Assembly (NCBI GenBank): GCA_030323885.1
Contig: CM059192.1
Location: forward strand, 64,163,593 to 64,227,592
Direction: 5' to 3'
Source: Branchipolynoe longqiensis
Taxonomy: Eukaryota; Annelida; Polychaeta; Phyllodocida; Polynoidae
Length of the DNA stretch: 64,000 nt
Positions within the stretch are counted from its first letter, which is position 1. Each line of letters opens with the position of its first letter. The notes below the pieces were generated by a model. It had not been told where the DNA came from and did no database searches. It saw nothing but the letters and a program-made list of their open reading frames with translations. A program made the position numbers and the translations under genes. This document shows positions 46,375-55,959 of this stretch, one piece after another.

Positions 46375-46592
46375 GCCGCAGCAGCAGCGCCGCAGCAGCA
46401 GCGCCGCAGCAGCAGCGCCGCAGCAGCAGCGCCGCAGCAGCAGCGCCGCAGCAGCAGCGCCGCAGCAGCAGCGCCGCAGCAGCAGCGCCGCAGCAGCAGC
46501 GCCGCAGCAGCAGCGCCGCAGCAGCAGCGCCGCAGCAGCAGCGCCGCAGCAGCAGCGCCGCAGCAGCAGCGCCGCAGCAGCAGCGCCGCAGC
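46375..46592. repeat. 14-bp GC-rich minisatellite (GCCGCAGCAGCAGC)n
   Basis: About 15 near-perfect copies. Because 14 is not a multiple of three, all frames cycle through Ala, Gln, Arg and Ser and are open on both strands. Not evidence for a polyQ/polyA protein. Confidence 0.95.
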
Positions 46593-46884
46593 GACGCGCG
46601 CGGGAGATGTGGGAACTAGCGGGTGGTGGCGGGTGGTGGCAGCCAGGCGACGCCCTACAGTCCGTCACGCTGCTCCATCTGGGCAAGTACCCGCCAGGAA
46701 CATACCACGGGTTGGCACAGGCCGGCAACTGGCACCGGGGTGCAGCGGCAACAGACTTAGCAGGCCTACAGGCCGGGATCCAGCTCAGGTGTATAGGTAT
46801 ATATGCCGAGGGAGATACTATTAGTATTAGGTACAAGCCGGCAACCAGCGCAGGAATACGGCCAGGATATTACTAGGTACGAGC

Positions 46885-47925
46885 CTGCAGAGGCGAATGC
46901 AGATATGCTGTAGTGACATACTGGGTACAAGCCTGTAACAGGCACAGGTACACTGTAGTGGCATACTGGGTACAGGCCTGTAAGAAGCATAAGTACGCTG
47001 TAGTGACATACTGGGTACAGGCCTATAACAAGCACAGGTACACTGTAGTGACATACAGGGTACAGGGTACAGGCCTGTAACAAGTGTAGGTACGCTGTAG
47101 TGACATACTGTTTACAGGCCTGTAACAAGTGCAGATACACTACAGTGACATACTGGCTACAGGCCTGTAACAACTGTAGGTACGCTGTAGTGACATATTG
47201 GGTACAGGCCTGTAACAAGCACAGATATGCTGTAGTGACATATTGGGTACATGCTTGTACCAAGCACAGGTATGCTGTAGTGACATACTGGGTACAGGCC
47301 TGTAACAAGTGCAGGTACGCTGTAGTGATATACTGGCTGCAGGCATGTAACAAGCATAAGTACGCTGTAGTGACATACTGGGTACAGGCCTGTAACAAGT
47401 GCAGGTATGCTGTAGTGACATACTGTTTACAGGCCTGCAACAAGTGTAGGTACGCTGTAGTGACATACTGGGTGCAGGCATGTAACAAGCATAAGTATGC
47501 TGTAGTGACATACTGGGTACAGGCCTGTAACAAGTGCAGGTATGCTGTAGTGACATACTGTTACAGGCCTGTAACAAGTGCAGGTACGCTGTAGTGACAT
47601 ACTGTTTACATGCCTGTAACAAGTGCAGGTATGCTGTAGTGACATACTGTTACAGGCCTGTAACAAGAGCAGGTACGCTGTAGTGACATACTGGGTACAG
47701 TCCTGTAACAAGCAAAGATATGCTGTAGTGACATACTGGGTACAGGCATGTAACAAGCATAAGTACGCTGTGGTGACATACTGGGTACAGGCATGTAACA
47801 AGCGTAGGTACGCTGTAGTGACATACTGGGTACAGTCCTGTAACAAGCACAGATATAATGTAGTGACATACTGGGTACGGGCCTATATCAACTGCAGGTA
47901 CGCTGTAGTGAGTTATTATGAGTCT
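46885..47925. repeat. 45-bp minisatellite
   Basis: About 23 copies of GTACGCTGTAGTGACATACT, GGGTACAGGCCTGTAACAAG, CACAG. The core GCTGTAGTGACATACTGGGTA resembles the reverse complement of the 33-bp unit at 2.7-7.4 kb (GCTGTCACCTACTGGGTA). Both strands are open for over 150 codons. Confidence 0.95.
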
Positions 47926-47934
47926 GTCTAAGGG

Positions 47935-48345
47935 ATCAGGAGGCTCTCTGAGCGAACAGGAGGCTCTCTGAGTGAACAGGAGGCTCTCCAAGTGAACAGG
48001 CGGCTCTCTGAGTGAACAGGAGGCTCTCTGAGTGAACAGGAGGCTCTCTAAGTGAACAGGAGGCTCTCTAAGCGAACAGGAGGCTCTCTAAGCGAACAGG
48101 AGGCTCTCTAAGCGAACAGGAGGCTCTCTAAGCGAACACAAGACTCTCGAAGTGAACAGGAGGTTTTCTAAGTGACGAGGAGGCTCTCTAAGTGAATGGG
48201 AGGCTCTCTAAGTGAACAGGAGGCTCTCTAAGCGAACAGGAGGCTCTCTAAGTGAACAGGAGGCTCTCGAAGCTACCAACAGTATGTCTGAAGGACCAAT
48301 AGGCTCTCCAAATGACTAGGACCCTGTCTAAGGAACAAGGAGGCT
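47935..48345. repeat. 20-bp minisatellite
   Basis: About 20 copies of AGGAGGCTCTCTAAGCGAAC, with AGTGAAC variants. It ends about 100 bp upstream of the GPCR start. Confidence 0.94.
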
Positions 48346-48399
48346 CTCATCTGCTCAGAGTGGACACGTTGTTGTTACATCACCCATCACGTACCACCG

Positions 48400-48450
48400 C
48401 GCTGTCAACTGTTAGCTGTCAACTATTAGCTGTCAACTGTCAGACGTTAG
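48400..48450 (+). repeat. 11-bp repeat just upstream of GPCR start
   Basis: GTCAACTGTTAGCTGTCAACTATTAGCTGTCAACTG-type: TAGCTGTCAAC occurs about three times immediately before the ATG. It may lie in the 5' UTR. Confidence 0.75.
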
Positions 48451-48451
48451 A

Positions 48452-49534
48452 ATGGATGCCGACCTGGGCTGGCAGCTGCGCCTCGCCTACTATGTGGTGG
48501 CGCCACCTGCCGTGCTGCTCATCTTCACCACCAACGTCCTCGTTCTGGTGCTCATCTTCCGCGGCAGCAAGCTGCGCACGCGCACCAACATGTGCGTGGC
48601 CAGCTGGGCCGTCTGTGACGTCATCATCGGCCTCGTTTTGCTGGCGCAGGTGATCTTCATGGGGGCGCATAACCTAGCAACGGGGCCGCGGGAGCGGAAA
48701 GCGATGGTGGCTGTGAGCGCGCTGCCCAGTGGGGCGGCGGAGGCGGAGGCGGTGGCGGCGGAGGCGGAGGCGGCGGAGGCGCCCGGCGGGACGCCGTATC
48801 CCTGCCTGGTGTGGGTTGGACTACAGCTGCTGCCGGTCATCGTTTCCTGCTCACACTGGGTGTTCATGGCGCTCGAGCGGTGCGTGGCCGTGCTGGATGC
48901 AGTGCACTACGAGCAGCGCATCACGCGCATGCGCGTCAAGCTGTGCGTAGCGCTTGTGTGGCTGCACGGGTTGGCGTGGGCCGCCGTGCCGCTCGGCTGG
49001 CACGCCAGTGCCGGTCGTAATACCGGAAGTACCGGAAGTACCGGAAGTGCCAGTACATCCGGTCCAGGTCCCCGTCCCTGCCCTGGCGGGCTGGTCGCCC
49101 TGCTCGCCCGCCACTACGCACTGCTGCTCGTCCTGCTGCACGTGCTGCCCTGCCTCCTCGTCGGGCTCGCGTTCTTCGCGCGTGTCTTCGTGCACGTCCG
49201 CGCACACCAGCGGCAAGTGCACGTGACGCACACGCTGACGCAGGCGAGGCTGCTCGCCGATGTGGCGGCAGCGCGCTGCCACCTAGCGGCCGTGCTGGTG
49301 TCGGCGCTGTTCTGGGCGCCCTTCTTCGTGTGCGCGCTGGTGGCCGGCGCCAGGTCGGCGCAACTGCCGGTTCCGGTGCGCGTCCAGGTGGCGACTGGCG
49401 CCTGCATGCTGGTCGGCGCCGTGTCCAGCGCCACCAAGCTGCCCATGTACCTGCTGATGGACACGCACTTCCGGCGGTCACTGAGGGACATGTTCACCAA
49501 GCGGACGCCGCCGCTCAGCCGCCACCGTTACTAG
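48452..49534 (+). CDS. Orphan class A (rhodopsin-family) GPCR, single exon
   Basis: 360 residues with seven hydrophobic segments at roughly 10-36, 46-71, 117-140, 163-183, 219-247, 273-298 and 312-334. Landmark residues: N28 (1.50), D56 (2.50), C118 (3.25), E142-R143-C144 in place of DRY exactly 25 residues after C118, W170 (4.50), C210 in loop 2, P233 (5.50), FWAP at 287-290 for CWxP, and helix 8 HFRRSLRDMF at 339-348. NPxxY is degenerate (LPMYL), lacking N7.49 and Y7.53. The PLGW at the end of TM4 recalls the adenosine/S1P/cannabinoid/melanocortin group; that placement and the ligand are inference. Extracellular loop 1 is long and Ala/Glu-rich from GGCGGAGGC repeats; loop 2 has a GST repeat from ACCGGAAGT triplication. 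The start has A at -3 and G at +4. The gene is GC- and CpG-rich against AT-rich flanks. It presumably acts at the plasma membrane through G proteins. Possible upstream exons cannot be excluded. Confidence 0.88.
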   Translation: MDADLGWQLRLAYYVVAPPAVLLIFTTNVLVLVLIFRGSKLRTRTNMCVASWAVCDVIIGLVLLAQVIFMGAHNLATGPRERKAMVAVSALPSGAAEAEAVAAEAEAAEAPGGTPYPCLVWVGLQLLPVIVSCSHWVFMALERCVAVLDAVHYEQRITRMRVKLCVALVWLHGLAWAAVPLGWHASAGRNTGSTGSTGSASTSGPGPRPCPGGLVALLARHYALLLVLLHVLPCLLVGLAFFARVFVHVRAHQRQVHVTHTLTQARLLADVAAARCHLAAVLVSALFWAPFFVCALVAGARSAQLPVPVRVQVATGACMLVGAVSSATKLPMYLLMDTHFRRSLRDMFTKRTPPLSRHRY

Positions 49535-49689
49535 CCACAACCGGTTGCGGTTGTGGGCCACGTTGCTGCAGGGAGCCGGAATGATGTGCCCGATGGTGGC
49601 GACCCCAGTATTTCACACAGCGTTTCACACAGCGTCTCACACAGCGTTTAACAGAAACAAGCCAGCCGCGGATGAACAAGGGTTCTTTG

Positions 49690-50020
49690 TTGGGATTTTA
49701 CATCCTGGCAACATCTAAGGTCATATCAAGACAGGCACTGGCTTGTGACAGTGCACACCCATGGTGGCTATTTTATGGTTATGCCCCACAATGAGACAGC
49801 CACTGACACCATGACCCAATATCCCACTCAGTCATATTATCCTGATTTGAAGTTTGAGCTAACCAGTCCTTGTCCAATCCTAGTAATACCAAGCACCAGG
49901 CTATGAAGCGACAAGTATCAATTTTTTAAGTCATCGGTTTGAGTCGCCTGGGATTCGACACTCCCAATCTTCCACATGGGAAACCTGTGCTCTCACCGAT
50001 TCGGCCACCGCGTGCAGTCG
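49690..50020 (-). mobile_element. SINE family A, near full length
   Basis: Plus reading TTGGGATTTTACATCCTGGC, AACATCTAAGGTCATATCAA at left (3' end) to GGGATTCGACACTCCCAATC and CCGATTCGGCCACCGCGT at right (head). It lies 150 bp past the GPCR stop and may be in its 3' UTR. A short GCGTTTCACACA triplication precedes it. 50021-50570 shows no gene. Confidence 0.87.
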
Positions 50021-50569
50021 CGGACAGAGATGGACCAAGCTACAAGGCAGGGAGAGCCGCACAGTGTAACTAGTGGAGCTCACGTTTGATGTCTGGAGAT
50101 TTCTCGTCTATATTTTCACCTAGAAATGTCCAAATCTGTGTGTGCATGTGTGTAAATAGGACTGGCTATGAAGGAGGCTGGGTAGCGGCTGGAAGTTAGG
50201 CGACCGGAAGTTGACCGGGCCTCGTTCCGGTCTGCTGAATACAGAACAACCTGTAGGTGTGCATAGGGCATGAACGTGGTTTGGAATGACTGCTGGCCAG
50301 AAGCAACTCCTGACTTCTGCGTAACCTGGGCTATCACAAGTTATATGTGATGTATAATGCATTATACGAGTATAAAGGTGCAGAAGGGAAATACTTGTTA
50401 TATATGTATATTATTATTCTGTACTATGCCTCATTGACTCCACCCATGTGACCGGTGGCACCGTCACCGGACTTCTTCTTCACTAACGGTCATGCCACAC
50501 TGTCAGTCACATCGAAGGATTTTTGTTAGGCAAAGACAGATATTCCTTTGCCAGAGAATATATTTAAAT

Positions 50570-50581
50570 ATATATCTGAGG

Positions 50582-50612
<31 letters not shown>
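50570..50612. repeat. (TA)n microsatellite
   Basis: An uninterrupted TA run of about 15 units. 50613-50920 is unique with no feature. Confidence 0.95.
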
Positions 50613-50613
<1 letters not shown>

Positions 50614-50929
50614 CTGCAGAGTATAAATTCAACCAGCTGTAATGGTTAAAGGTACATATAGTCACCTGCAGGTGGCGCCGCCGTGGTAGAAATGGAAACT
50701 ACATCCCGTTGTCATTGAGATGTGTAGGTAGTGATGAGTATGGGAAGAACTGAGATAGAGCTTGTCATAGTTTATGTTCTAATAATGCATGGTAGAGAAG
50801 CTATATATGTAAATATTTGAATATATTTGCATTTATACACATATACAGATATATAATATAAGTTGGATAGCCTGGGGTGTACCACAATTTATTTACATTT
50901 ATAAGTATATGTGTAGGTACATAGGGCAT

Positions 50930-51232
50930 ATGTGTATGTGTATATATATATATGGATATATGTATATATACACATGTGCATACATATGTGCATACAGCGG
51001 TGTGTGTATATATGTATATATACACATGTGCATACGTATGCGCATACAGCAGTGTATATATATATATGTATATACACACATGCATATGTATCCGCAGACA
51101 GCGGTGTATATATATATATATGTATATACACACATGCATAAGTATGTGCATACAGCGGTATATAGGTATATACACATGTGCAAATATATGCATATACAGC
51201 GGTGTATATATATATATGTATATCTGTATACA
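50930..51232. repeat. Roughly 60-bp TATATA/ACACATGTGCATA satellite
   Basis: ATACAGCGGTGTATATATAT...TATATACACACATGCATA recurs about five times (near 50992, 51043, 51098, 51150, 51195). Confidence 0.85.
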
Positions 51233-51402
51233 TGTATACACGTATACACGTATACACGTATACACGTATACACGCATACACGCATACACGCATACACGCA
51301 TACACGCATACACGCATACACGCATACACGCATACACGCATACACGCATACACGCATACACGCATACACGCATACACGCATACACGCATACACGCATACA
51401 CG
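51232..51402. repeat. 8-bp minisatellite (CATACACG)n
   Basis: About 20 copies of CATACACG, with GTATACAC variants at the left end. A last CAGCGGTGTA follows at 51433. Confidence 0.95.
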
Positions 51403-51877
51403 TATATATACACATGTGCATATCTATGCACATACAGCGGTGTAATGCCGCGGGGGAACAGAGTTCACTTCTTTCACTTTATTTGGGGAAGTTGAACGAA
51501 GTTTCCTCACTATTTCAAATAAGCACAAGCCTGCATTCTCCTACTTAGTTTGTTAACAGTACTTCACTGTGTATACGTATATATGGCAGACCGTTGGAGT
51601 TGGTTCCCAGGAAAGGGGAAGCAGAAACGGCTGGGAGCTCGTAGGCTGCACCCGTTTGTTGGTGAGTGCACTGCGCATGTCCTGACTGAAGTTAAACCGA
51701 CCTGTGATAACTACCGTAGTTCTGCGAAATAGCAACTTACCGATACATTGTCACTTTGACCTGGTTATAAATACAACATGGTGACAATGTCAATCCAATA
51801 TCAGTATTAGTAGTCCTCCCTTGTATATCCTCGCTGTATCTCCTTTTGAGAGCCATACTGTGTGGTACATACATGTA

Positions 51878-52070
51878 CAGTAAGACCTCTCAAACCGACC
51901 ACCTCCACAGATCGACCACTCCCTTGTATCGATCACTTTATCTGGGTCCCAAAAGATCACTCATACAATACCATTGTAACGATTCAGAAAAACTCTCTAT
52001 GCCGACCACCTCCCTAAATGGAGCACTTAAAGTCAGTCCCTCGGTCGGTCGCGTTAGAGAGGTTTTACTG
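51878..52070. mobile_element. pogo/Tigger-like MITE, copy 1
   Basis: CAGTAAGACCTCTCAAACCG at left and GAGAGGTTTTACTG at right form inverted ends flanked by TA on both sides, as in Tc1/mariner-pogo elements. The interior repeats CCGACCACCTCC, with CACTTAAAGTCAGTCCC near the right end. No transposase. Confidence 0.8.
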
Positions 52071-52078
52071 TATATATA

Positions 52079-52229
52079 CACTAAAACCTCTCTAACCGAC
52101 CACCTCCACAGATTGACCACTCCCTTATATCGATCGCTAAGGATATTCTAACTCCATAAACCGACCACCTCCCTAAATGGACCACTGAAAGTCAGTCCCA
52201 TGTTCGGTAGATATAGAGACGTTTTCCTG
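52079..52229. mobile_element. pogo/Tigger-like MITE, copy 2 (shorter)
   Basis: CACTAAAACCTCTCTAACCG to AGAGACGTTTTCCTG, with the same CCGACCACCTCC and ACTGAAAGTCAGTCCC blocks, only 8 bp after copy 1. A (TATG)n and (TA)n tract follows to 52280. Confidence 0.75.
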
Positions 52230-52382
52230 TATGTATGTATGTATGTATGTATAAATATATATATATATATATATATATACAGTATAGTACACACAGAGAA
52301 CTAGCGCAAGAGAACTTAATTACATGTGATTGAAAATGAGGCTTGTATAGCCTTCGGTCCTTTGTTTACACCCGGTGACACT

Positions 52383-52735
52383 GTATAAAGGCTACATTCC
52401 TTACATGCGGTATGCGGCATGCGAATGCGAATGCGAATGCGGCAAAAAATCGAAAAGCATCTAAATCAATGGGGGTGATTCCATGCGTTCGAAGGCGAAT
52501 GCGAATGCAAATGCAAATGCAAATGCAAATGCGGCAACTGAATCGGTCCATGTAGCCATCAGTGCGGAATGCGAATGCGAATGCTGCTGCGTTTGCCATA
52601 GGAAACAGTGTCAGAGAAACCTGACACTATGTGTGGGTGTGGGTGTGGGTGTGGGTGTGGGTGTGGGTGTGGGTGTGGGTGAAAGGACCCAACCCGTTCG
52701 CATGCCACATGCCACATGCCGCATTTACAGCGCTG
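52383..52735. mobile_element. TIR element with CATTCCTTACA end (family 4, copy 2)
   Basis: Left AAAGGCTACATTCCTTACAT then GCGGTATGCGGCATGCGAAT; right CGCATGCCACATGCCACATG, CCGCATTTACAG. The left interior GCGGCAAAAAATCGAAA matches copy 1 at 11868. It contains a (GGGTGT)n tract at 52630-52680. The right terminus is diverged or truncated. Confidence 0.7.
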
Positions 52736-53285
52736 TCTCTGTGACAGGGCTCCTCAACAACCCATTACAAAAGGTGTCGGAAGGCTGCGTTATGGAAATA
52801 TCCACGTCATTTTGAAATCTAATGGTAGTGTTCAAATACATATATATTGTAGCTCAATACTTTTTTAGATGACTATTTGATGAAATCATGTACATTAATA
52901 AACATTAAAAGTATAATCGAAAGCGTTATGTGGCCGCCATCTTGTTTTCTTGTTCATTCTCTACTAGTTTCTCAACTCTACGCCGATATAGATAAACACT
53001 GCGCACTGGAACCACAGCCAGAGCTTATTCATAGTTAAACCCTACTGATGAAGTTTTTGCTCAGATTGAGGCAGGATTGTCATACACCGCAATTGTGGAT
53101 AGGGGTTGACGTTGTGTCTAATTCATTGTCTAACACTCTTTGTGGCATTGTGTGTATAGCTGTTGTCGCTCAGGTGGCACAGCGCAAGCACCAGATAGAT
53201 CCTGACTTCATGTCCATGCTGAGATGTCTTTTGCGCCTCCATATTTCTGAGAGGTATCATACTTGTATTGGAATACTGAGCTAAC

Positions 53286-53697
53286 CGTAAGATATTCTTC
53301 GATCTGCCCGGGGGGATATGATTGAAGTATTCAAATATCTCCATGGTATCTACAAGACAGGCGGCCCCCTTATCAGAGACTCCAACACCAGGACCAGAGG
53401 GCACTCCCTGAAGCTGAGGAAGCGGTACTCCAGACTGGACCTGCGACACAACTTTTTCGGCTTTCGGGTGGTTGACCTGTGGAATGACCTGCCGGAGAGT
53501 GTCATAGCAGCAGAGTCGGTGAACTGCTTCAAGTCCCGACTGGATGCATACTGGTCAAGCATTACATATATCTTGGAGCCAGTGACAGTTGCTACGATTG
53601 ACCACATCTGAAGAACTGTCTCCATTTCAATTAATTAAGAGCGGCTAACAGGTCCAAGGCCTATTATAGCTGTATCCTATTGATTGATTGATTGAAT
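53286..53697 (+). pseudogene. LINE 3' end (CR1/Jockey-like C-terminus)
   Basis: From 53318 the frame reads MIEVFKYLHGIYKTGGPL, TRTRGHSLKLRKRYSRLD, NFFGFRVVDLWNDLPESV and SVNCFKSRLDAYW, the conserved C-terminal tail of LINE RT proteins, to a stop at 53609. A short 3' UTR then ends in (TTGA)n, a microsatellite tail typical of these LINEs. The RT catalytic domain is missing, so it is a 5'-truncated dead copy. 52736-53285 holds no supported gene. Confidence 0.87.
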
Positions 53698-53711
53698 ACA
53701 ATTAGATTGAT

Positions 53712-53985
53712 TAGTTGGTTGTTGGAGTTTATACGTCCTGGCAATATCTAAGGTCATATCAGGATGGGTACCGACTTGTGACAGTGCGCATCCATGGTGA
53801 CGTTACAGTGCTGCACCACTGGGAGACTAGGCCTACCTGATACCCTATTCAGTCACAGTATCCTGACACTGAGCCAACCAGTCCTTGCCCTATGTTAATA
53901 ATGCCAAGCGCCAGGCTAGGAAGTGACAACTCATTGGTTTGACTCGACCGTGGGTTCGAATCCAACGATCTACCAAAACGGGGAA
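53712..53985 (-). mobile_element. SINE family A, near full length
   Basis: Plus reading TTGGTTGTTGGAGTTTATAC, GTACCGACTTGTGACAGTGC, AATGCCAAGCGCCAGGCTAG, then the start of the second head type (CGTGGGTTCGAATCCAACGA). It is inserted just after the (TTGA)n tail of the LINE. Confidence 0.86.
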
Positions 53986-54224
53986 TGCAATTAGAAGAAG
54001 ACGCGGCAGATCACTACAGGATCCACAACAAGCAAAACAGCGGAACGTGGAACTAACCGACCGAGTCCATATCCAGCACCGTGGATTGCTGCCCGGGAGG
54101 CACTGCTTTGGCAGCCAGTTTGGTAGTGCCATGTGCAAAGAGCTGAAGTGACGTCAGGTCACCAAAGTGTCATGGCGGTGATCAGCGTTTCCGGTAACCA
54201 GCGTTTTGCATCTGTCCGTCTCGA

Positions 54225-54335
54225 CCAGACGGGATTGCCGAATGAGTTGAGCATCCGTCTCCCGCTTTGGTAGATCGTGGGATTCGAACACACGGGTTCA
54301 AAGCCTGGTTGAGTCAAACCAATGACTTAACAATT
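54225..54335 (+). mobile_element. SINE family A head fragment
   Basis: ATTGCCGAATGAGTTGAGCA (A box), GGTAGATCGTGGGATTCGAA and ACGGGTTCAAAGCCTGGTTG (B box), followed by TCAAACCAATGACTTA and then no body. Confidence 0.75.
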
Positions 54336-54339
54336 TAGT

Positions 54340-54690
54340 TAGCCTGACGTTCCGCGGTGTAAGCTGAAGCTATGAGCCTGAGGAACCAGCGGAACTCGGA
54401 CTACCCGGCATGCTGGGTCACAGCTTCAGTCCTACCTGAGGAACCAGCGGAACTTGGACTACCCGGCATGCTCGGTGACAGCTTCAGTCCTCCCTGAGGA
54501 ACCACCAGAACTTGGACGACCCGGCATGCTGGGTCACAGCTTCAGTCCTTCGTGAGCGACCAGCAGAACTCGGACTACCCAGCATGCTGGGTTACAGCTT
54601 CAGTCCTTCCTGAGGGACCAGCAAAACTCGGACTACCCGGCATGCTGGGTGACAGCTTCAGTCCTTCCTGAGGAACCAGCGGAACTGCGA
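54340..54690. repeat. 58-bp satellite (6 copies)
   Basis: CCCGGCATGCTGGGTCACAG, CTTCAGTCCTTCCTGAGGAA, CCAGCGGAACTCGGACTA. Each unit carries an imperfect palindrome GCATGC. Related pieces are at 44475-44560 and in the 67-bp satellite. 54691-54940 has no feature. Confidence 0.92.
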
Positions 54691-54940
54691 ACGCACATAA
54701 TAAAGAGAATGCTGGTTTTAAAAGAAGATCTGAACTAGAAGTTGTCACCACAGGGCAGATGATGTTCGTTGTTTGGCATTTATATCCAATCCACCCTTTG
54801 TTTCCGAATTGGCAGCAAATATCGCATTTTAAATGAGCGACGCGAACGGAAATATTCAAATGAAAGTGTACAACATTTTTCCTTTTAAATCCCGGATGAT
54901 ATGTTTTGGCCTGAGACTACCTCTGTGATCTTTTCCGGGT

Positions 54941-55255
54941 ATGGACATGCATGTGAATGCGGATGCGAACACGGATGTGGATATGACTACGGATACGGAC
55001 AGAGGCGTGAATATGGACATGGATGCGGATGACACAGAGTTGACCACAGATGCAGACACGGACATGGGCACAGAAGCGGATATAACTACGGATGCGTACA
55101 CGGACATAAGCGCAGATGAGGACATGAATGGGGATGCAGACACGGATGCAGACATGGGTGCAGTCACGGATGTGGACATGAACTTGTATGCGCGCGTAAA
55201 TGGATCCGGATGCGGACATGAATGCGGACATGGTTCCGTACACGGATACGGAGAG
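54941..55255. repeat. 6-bp degenerate repeat (GGACAT/GGATGC)n
   Basis: Hexamers of GGAYRY type. The plus frame reads Asp/Thr/Met-rich for about 90 codons; this is a consequence of the hexamer. 55256-55436 is unique. Confidence 0.8.
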
Positions 55256-55436
55256 TCTTTACAGCTGGTCCAGCCAGGAGCACAGTTTAGTAACCAAGGA
55301 CGCCAGCAGGCATTGTCACGTGACTCTCACATGGCACGCCACCTGGTGTCGGGCTTTAGTTATCTGACTAAAATCGACAGCAAACCTAGACGCGCCGGCG
55401 CAGGTGGTGACGTCACGGCGCGGGGCGAGCAATGAT

Positions 55437-55745
55437 CTGGCTGTTGGAGTTTTACGTCCTCCCTACATCTAAGGTCATATCAGGATGGGTACCGACTAGT
55501 GACAATGCGTACTCATGGCGTACTTATAGTGCTACCCCACTGGGAGACCAGGCCACCAGCACCATAACCTGATATCCCACTCATCACATTATCCAGACAC
55601 CAAGCCAACCAGTGTTTGCCCTATCCTAAAAATGCAGAGCGCCCGGCTCGGAAGTGACAAGTATCCATTTTGTAAGTCATTGGTTTGACTCGACCGGTCT
55701 CCCACACGGGAAGCATGCTCTCGATGATTCGGCCACCGCGTTCAG
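55437..55745 (-). mobile_element. SINE family A, near full length
   Basis: Plus reading CTGTTGGAGTTTTACGTCCT at left to TCATTGGTTTGACTCGACCG and GATTCGGCCACCGCGTTCAG at right; part of the B box is deleted. The following 55749-55952 contains a 67-codon open frame I do not recognise and do not call. Confidence 0.86.
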
Positions 55746-55959
55746 TGGGTGAGAAATGCTGATGAAGTATCAGTCAGGCCGGCTCGGCGATTAGCTAATC
55801 TGTATGCAAATGAGGCCACGACTCAAGGTGACCACGTGACAGCAATGCTAAGCAACCAGCAGCAGTACAAGCAAATGTCCAGTAGAGCCATAGCCACGAA
55901 CCAACAAGGGGTCGTGCAAGACCTCTACCTGCCTCCACAACCTTATATTTAAGGGTCTA

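Noticed and set aside
46276..46876. PolyQ/polyA protein from GCAGCA repeats
   Set aside because: A 14-bp unit opens all frames on both strands; the flanks show no coding features.
46766..47594. 255- and 164-codon frames in the 45-bp array
   Set aside because: The period is a multiple of three and both strands are open.
54941..55435. 164-codon Asp/Thr/Met-rich acidic protein
   Set aside because: Most of it is a GGAYRY hexamer repeat; the remainder is short and unrecognised.
55749..55952. 67-codon frame after a SINE
   Set aside because: Ordinary composition but no family, splice or promoter evidence; this length is expected by chance.
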